A DNA stretch of 19,812 nt, taken from contig JBKCGI010000014.1 in NCBI GenBank assembly GCA_046303515.1, positions 1 through 19,812 on the forward strand. Direction: 5' to 3'. This document shows positions 17,278 through 19,812 of the stretch, one piece after another. The DNA comes from M2408 sp046303515 (GTDB lineage Bacteria > Bacteroidota > Bacteroidia > Flavobacteriales_D > Crocinitomicaceae). How positions within the stretch are numbered: the stretch's first letter is position 1; each line of letters begins with the position of its first letter. The position numbers were made by a program, and so were the translations under genes. The notes under the pieces are model-generated. The model did not search any database. It had not been told where the DNA came from and saw only the letters and a list, made by a program, of their open reading frames with translations.

Positions 17278-17298
17278 ACTTCGGTAAGCTCAGTGAGC
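17276..17298. repeat. REP-like palindromic element
   Basis: TCACT at 17276-17280 pairs with AGTGA at 17292-17296, and an overlapping tighter palindrome GCTCA-G-TGAGC lies at 17288-17298. The sequence (CACTTCGGTAAGCTCAGTGAG) resembles the TTCG-AAGCTCAGTG type of short interspersed palindromes that I remember from many bacterial genomes, Bacteroidota included. It sits in the divergent gap between polA and the acyltransferase, beside the heptamer array. Copy number elsewhere in the genome cannot be seen here. Confidence 0.45.
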
Positions 17299-17333
17299 AG
17301 AATTACATATTTAAATTTAATTTTAGAAGGGAT

Positions 17334-17359
17334 AAAAATAAGTAAAAATTCTTATTTTT
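17334..17359. repeat. AT-rich inverted repeat before the acyltransferase
   Basis: AAAAATAAG at 17334-17342 and CTTATTTTT at 17351-17359 are perfect 9-bp inverted copies separated by 8 bp. The right arm overlaps the promoter-like box TATTTTTG at 17353-17360. It could be an operator for a dimeric repressor or simply AT-rich sequence; all pairs but one are A-T, which lowers its significance. Confidence 0.4.
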
Positions 17360-17360
17360 G
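17353..17360 (+). promoter_or_regulatory. Possible -7 box (TATTTTTG) abutting the acyltransferase start
   Basis: TATTTTTG fits TAnnTTTG and ends only four bases before the ATG at 17365. If this is the real promoter, the message would be leaderless, with transcription starting at or next to the A of the ATG. The surrounding run of A and T makes a chance match easy, and no -33 TTG is apparent. Confidence 0.3.
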
Positions 17361-17364
17361 AAAA

Positions 17365-18099
17365 ATGAATGTGTTCATAGGGATTTTTGGCTTTATTTAT
17401 AAATTATACATCGCTCTTGTATTTATTATAAGTATGTTGCTTTATTATCTCCCTATTTTAATACTAAAGCAAAAAGAAAGTACAAAAAAAGCAACTTTCA
17501 AATTCTTTTTGATGTGGAGTTGGACTGTTAGAATATTTGCTTTTGTTCACGTGAAATTTATTCGAAAAGTTGCTCTCCCAAAAGGTCCATATATTATTAT
17601 AAGTAATCATGCTTCCTATTTTGATATCTTTTTGATGTATTCAATTTTCCCACAACATGAATTTTTGTTTTTAGGGAAATCTGAAATTCTCAATTATCCA
17701 TTAGTGAAAACATTTTTCAAGGATCTAAACATTCCTGTATACCGCAAGGATCGATTGAAAGCAGCGAAGTCATTTGTCACGGCGAAAAAATCAGTTTCAA
17801 ATGGTTGGTCTTTGGTAATTTTCCCTGAAGGAGGAATTCCTGATGACAATTTACCGAACATGAAAGAATTCAAAGACGGCGCATTCAAATTGGCAAAAGC
17901 AGCAAACGTTCCCTTGGTTCCGGTGAGTTTTTTAAATAATTACAAATTATTTTCCGACCCAGATAAATTATTAGGCGAAGCGCATCCAGGAATAAGTAAA
18001 GTTTACCAACACGACATCATTTACCCTGATAAAATCGAACATTTATCGGTAGATGAATTAAAAGAACACTGTTTTAATTTGATTGCATCAAAATTGTGA
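17365..18099 (+). CDS. 1-acyl-sn-glycerol-3-phosphate acyltransferase family protein (PlsC-like)
   Basis: PlsC-family enzymes transfer a fatty acyl chain to lysophosphatidic acid, or to a related acceptor lipid, at the cytoplasmic face of the membrane. The 244-residue protein has an N-terminal hydrophobic segment (about 10-36) and the family's HX4D catalytic motif as H82-x4-D87 (NHASYFD). Also present are a GKSEI segment at 104-108 and the FPEGG motif at 153-157 that binds the acceptor phosphate. Length and motif order are normal. The acceptor cannot be told from sequence; it may be the housekeeping PlsC or a paralogue that makes an unusual lipid. It is the first of three closely spaced rightward genes, ending 2 bp before the ATG of the SGNH hydrolase, so the two are probably co-transcribed. 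Confidence 0.9.
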   Translation: MNVFIGIFGFIYKLYIALVFIISMLLYYLPILILKQKESTKKATFKFFLMWSWTVRIFAFVHVKFIRKVALPKGPYIIISNHASYFDIFLMYSIFPQHEFLFLGKSEILNYPLVKTFFKDLNIPVYRKDRLKAAKSFVTAKKSVSNGWSLVIFPEGGIPDDNLPNMKEFKDGAFKLAKAANVPLVPVSFLNNYKLFSDPDKLLGEAHPGISKVYQHDIIYPDKIEHLSVDELKEHCFNLIASKL

Positions 18100-18101
18100 C
18101 C

Positions 18102-19262
18102 ATGAAAAAATCCTCTTTATTTGCTTTTGCATTTATATCACTTTGTTTTCAAAAATCTGAAGACATTGATACGCTTATTCAAAAAGAATACAATAAAATT
18201 GAATTTGTTTCTGAGCAATTGAAAGAGAATTTGGCTTATTTGAAAACGAATGAATCGACTGATAAATCAATTATTCATATTGGAGATTCGCATGTACAGA
18301 TTGGAAGTTTATATCAAGGAATAAAAGAAACCTTAAAAAGCAAAAACATTAATATTAACGAAGGTTGGTTTTACCCAGCTGGTTTGCAAAAAGATTATTA
18401 TCACCCGTTTTTCAATGTGACGAATCAAAGCAATCCTTTTATCGTTGAAAGTATCAAGGCGAAAGAACCACAATTTGAAGTTGGAATTACTGGTAGAACT
18501 TTTAGAATGAGTGCCGAAAAAAATGTGATTTCATGCAGTAGTATTCGCTCGATAAACACAATTGAATTCTTGCATAAAAACATCGAAGAAATAAAAATCG
18601 TTTTTGGTAAACGTTTGCGTTTTAACTGCAAAGCACAAGTAGAAACGAAAGAAATTTCACAAGAATATGCCGTAACTTCCATCACATTTAAAAAACCAAC
18701 AAGCGATTTTAAATTAACCTTTGAAAACAAAACAGAAAAATTAACTGAATTTTACGCTGTACGTGTAAATCATTTAGATGCTGACGTTTCCTATTCCAAT
18801 TTTGGTGTATCTGGTTCCACTTACAAAGATTTTTTGAGCTCTGCACTTTGGCAAAAACAATTGACAGCCTTAAAACCAACGATTATTTTCATCACATTAG
18901 GCACAAACGACAGCTATGTAAAAAACTTGGACACCCTAAAGTTTAAAACTGATTTAGAAAATTTTACGCAAACAGTGAAAACTTTATTACCACGAACAAC
19001 TTGTGTTTTCATGTCGGCGCCCGATACCAAATTTAAACAAAACTATCCACCGAGTTTAGCCTTTGTGAATCGTACAATTTACGAACACTGCAAATCCAAT
19101 AATCTTGCTTTTTGGAATTGGAATGCTGTTATGGGTGGTTACGATTCGATGCAAAAATGGGAAAACAATAAATTTTCGTCAGGCGATTGGTTGCATTTTT
19201 CATCTTTTGGATACCAGACTTTTGGAAAATATTTTGTTGAGGCGCTGTTCGATGTCAAGTAA
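18102..19262 (+). CDS. Exported SGNH/GDSL-type hydrolase with inserted domain
   Basis: This is a serine esterase or acetylesterase of the SGNH superfamily, probably periplasmic. From the ATG at 18102 it has 386 residues; a GTG at 18096 would add two codons but overlap the preceding stop, so ATG is preferred. A short Sec-type signal (MKKSSLFAFAFISLC) lacks a proper lipobox, because Leu precedes the Cys. Catalytic blocks are complete: block I GDSH with S63, block II Gly235 in NFGVSGS, block III GTND with N269, block V DWLH with D362 and H365. About 125 mostly beta-predicted residues (roughly 105-230) sit between blocks I and II, an arrangement like the peptidoglycan O-acetylesterase Ape1, which carries a carbohydrate-binding fold there. 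A sugar O-acetyl or acyl substrate is thus plausible but inferred. It lies 2 bp after the acyltransferase and 18 bp before the YqaA-like gene. Confidence 0.85.
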   Translation: MKKSSLFAFAFISLCFQKSEDIDTLIQKEYNKIEFVSEQLKENLAYLKTNESTDKSIIHIGDSHVQIGSLYQGIKETLKSKNININEGWFYPAGLQKDYYHPFFNVTNQSNPFIVESIKAKEPQFEVGITGRTFRMSAEKNVISCSSIRSINTIEFLHKNIEEIKIVFGKRLRFNCKAQVETKEISQEYAVTSITFKKPTSDFKLTFENKTEKLTEFYAVRVNHLDADVSYSNFGVSGSTYKDFLSSALWQKQLTALKPTIIFITLGTNDSYVKNLDTLKFKTDLENFTQTVKTLLPRTTCVFMSAPDTKFKQNYPPSLAFVNRTIYEHCKSNNLAFWNWNAVMGGYDSMQKWENNKFSSGDWLHFSSFGYQTFGKYFVEALFDVK

Positions 19263-19280
19263 AATTCTAAAAAACTAAAA

Positions 19281-19676
19281 ATGGAACTCTTAACACTTTT
19301 TAGTTTTTGTTTTCTTGCTGCAACAATTTTACCGCTTAGTTCGGAAATCATTTTTATATATACGATTCAAAACAGTACGTATCCATTTTACGTTCTACTC
19401 TTAGTTGCTAGTTTAGGTAACATTATAGGAGGACTAACAAATTATTTCTTGGGTTATTTCAGTAACAAACTTTTTAAGCCAAAAACAGAGGGAAAAGCAT
19501 TTCGTTTTGCACAAAAATATGGTTACATTTCGGCATTTTTCTCCTGGATTCCATTTATTGGAGATCCAATGTTGGTGGCACTAGGATTTTTAAAAGCACC
19601 GTTTTGGAAAGTCTTTTTTTTGATGAGTATGGGGAAGGTAATGCGCTATGGGGTGCTGTGGTACTTTAGGTATTAA
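19281..19676 (+). CDS. YqaA/DedA (VTT) family small membrane protein
   Basis: The 131-residue protein belongs to the short YqaA branch of the DedA/SNARE-associated family. Landmarks are an LPLSSE segment at the end of the first hydrophobic stretch, a Gly-rich second segment (GNIIGGLTNYFLGY), and the WIPFIGDP motif near residues 89-96, which holds the conserved acidic residue. Two more hydrophobic stretches follow. DedA-type proteins act in membrane homeostasis, and some move undecaprenyl phosphate or phospholipids across the membrane; the role of YqaA itself is not settled. The C-terminus ends soon after the last hydrophobic stretch (VLWYFRY), a little shorter than many relatives of about 140-150 residues, but no frame break is visible. 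It is last in a lipid and envelope-leaning trio. Confidence 0.85.
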   Translation: MELLTLFSFCFLAATILPLSSEIIFIYTIQNSTYPFYVLLLVASLGNIIGGLTNYFLGYFSNKLFKPKTEGKAFRFAQKYGYISAFFSWIPFIGDPMLVALGFLKAPFWKVFFLMSMGKVMRYGVLWYFRY

Positions 19677-19718
19677 AACACATAGATTCTGTGTTAATAT
19701 CCAAATAAAATATTATTT
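19671..19718 (+). terminator. Weak terminator region after the YqaA-like gene
   Basis: AACACA at 19677-19682 pairs with TGTGTT at 19690-19695, extended to TATTAA on the left and TTAATA on the right across a 2-nt bulge, overlapping the stop codon. About 10 bp later AAAATATTATTTT forms a perfect AT-only palindrome running into a T-tract. Either could end the three-gene transcript; both are weak compared with the hairpin at 19760-19801. Confidence 0.4.
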
Positions 19719-19722
19719 TTTT

Positions 19723-19730
19723 TATTTTTG
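19723..19730 (+). promoter_or_regulatory. Possible -7 box (TATTTTTG) at right edge
   Basis: TATTTTTG matches TAnnTTTG and lies right after a T-tract. It would start a rightward transcript near 19735. No -33 TTG is seen and the run of T makes a chance match likely, but a strong hairpin with a T-tract about 25-60 bp downstream gives it some meaning. Confidence 0.3.
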
Positions 19731-19734
19731 TTTT

Positions 19735-19802
19735 TCAAAACAGCCAAGAGCTAGTTTCTAAGAGGGAGTAACCATTGTTTGTTGCTCTCTCTTCTTTTTT
19801 TC
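19735..19802 (+). ncRNA. Candidate short transcript or structured leader
   Basis: The stretch between the promoter-like box at 19723-19730 and the terminator hairpin at 19760-19801 would give an RNA of about 65 nt with no open frame of note. It may be a free small RNA, or the 5' leader of a gene beyond 19812 with the hairpin acting as attenuator. The 5' arm, GAGGGAGTAACC, faintly recalls the GGGGAGTAG edge of the manganese-sensing yybP-ykoY riboswitch, but the remaining conserved parts of that RNA are not in the window. Confidence 0.25.
19760..19801 (+). terminator. Intrinsic terminator hairpin with T-tract
   Basis: AAGAGGGAG at 19760-19768 pairs with CTCTCTCTT at 19785-19793 over nine pairs (one G-U) around a 16-nt loop, followed by C and seven T residues. 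This is a good intrinsic terminator for rightward transcription. It may end the acyltransferase-SGNH-YqaA transcript or a short RNA starting near 19735. Confidence 0.65.
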
Positions 19803-19812
19803 ATAATCTTTT

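Noticed and set aside
18096..18104. GTG at 18096 as start of the SGNH hydrolase
   Set aside because: It overlaps the stop of the acyltransferase gene and adds only two residues ahead of an ATG followed by a normal signal peptide (MKKSS).
18425..18730. A 101-codon open frame on the minus strand
   Set aside because: It is antisense to the SGNH hydrolase, whose complete catalytic blocks show the plus-strand frame is real.
19760..19812. A yybP-ykoY manganese riboswitch
   Set aside because: Only the 5' edge GGGAGTA is similar; the local hairpin is too short for that fold and the other conserved parts are not within the window.

Overview
The window is low-GC chromosomal DNA from a member of the Bacteroidota, probably order Flavobacteriales (an inference). 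The evidence is a complete alternative complex III (ACIII) operon in the order actABCDEF followed by coxBA, Bacteroidota-type promoter boxes (TAnnTTTG), almost no Shine-Dalgarno sequences, and the character of the polA, ruvB and queG proteins. No species is claimed. There is no sign of prophage, insertion sequence, CRISPR array, tRNA or rRNA.

Layout. Positions 243-17241 are all transcribed leftward. From right to left they hold polA (DNA polymerase I with intact proofreading residues), a 208-bp gap with a likely promoter, the eight-gene operon actA-actB-actC-actD-actE-actF-coxB-coxA (14225 down to 2348), a clear terminator at 2294-2327, then ruvB and queG. From 17365 the direction switches to rightward: a PlsC-type acyltransferase, an exported SGNH hydrolase with a domain inserted between its catalytic blocks, and a small YqaA/DedA-type membrane protein, closely spaced. 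The right edge carries a promoter-like box and a good terminator hairpin about 65 nt apart, so either a small RNA or the leader of a gene beyond the window. The left edge (1-242) carries nested inverted repeats that may lie in the leader of a gene running off the left side.

How the genes work together. ActA-F oxidises membrane quinol, passes electrons through the Fe-S clusters of ActB and the c-haems of ActA/ActE, and hands them to the aa3-type oxidase made of CoxB (CuA) and CoxA (haem a, haem a3-CuB). The two complexes sit in one transcription unit, which fits the ACIII-aa3 supercomplex known from Flavobacterium. Two features could serve a direct electron hand-over: ActA carries an extra N-terminal monohaem domain ahead of its pentahaem domain, and CoxB has four predicted membrane segments plus a long insertion in its CuA domain. 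Subunit III of the oxidase is not encoded here.

The window is mostly core metabolism, and I do not see a convincing undescribed system. The best leads are the ActA haem fusion, the CoxB architecture, the SGNH hydrolase with its inserted domain, the candidate short transcript at the right edge, and several intergenic palindromes or tandem repeats.
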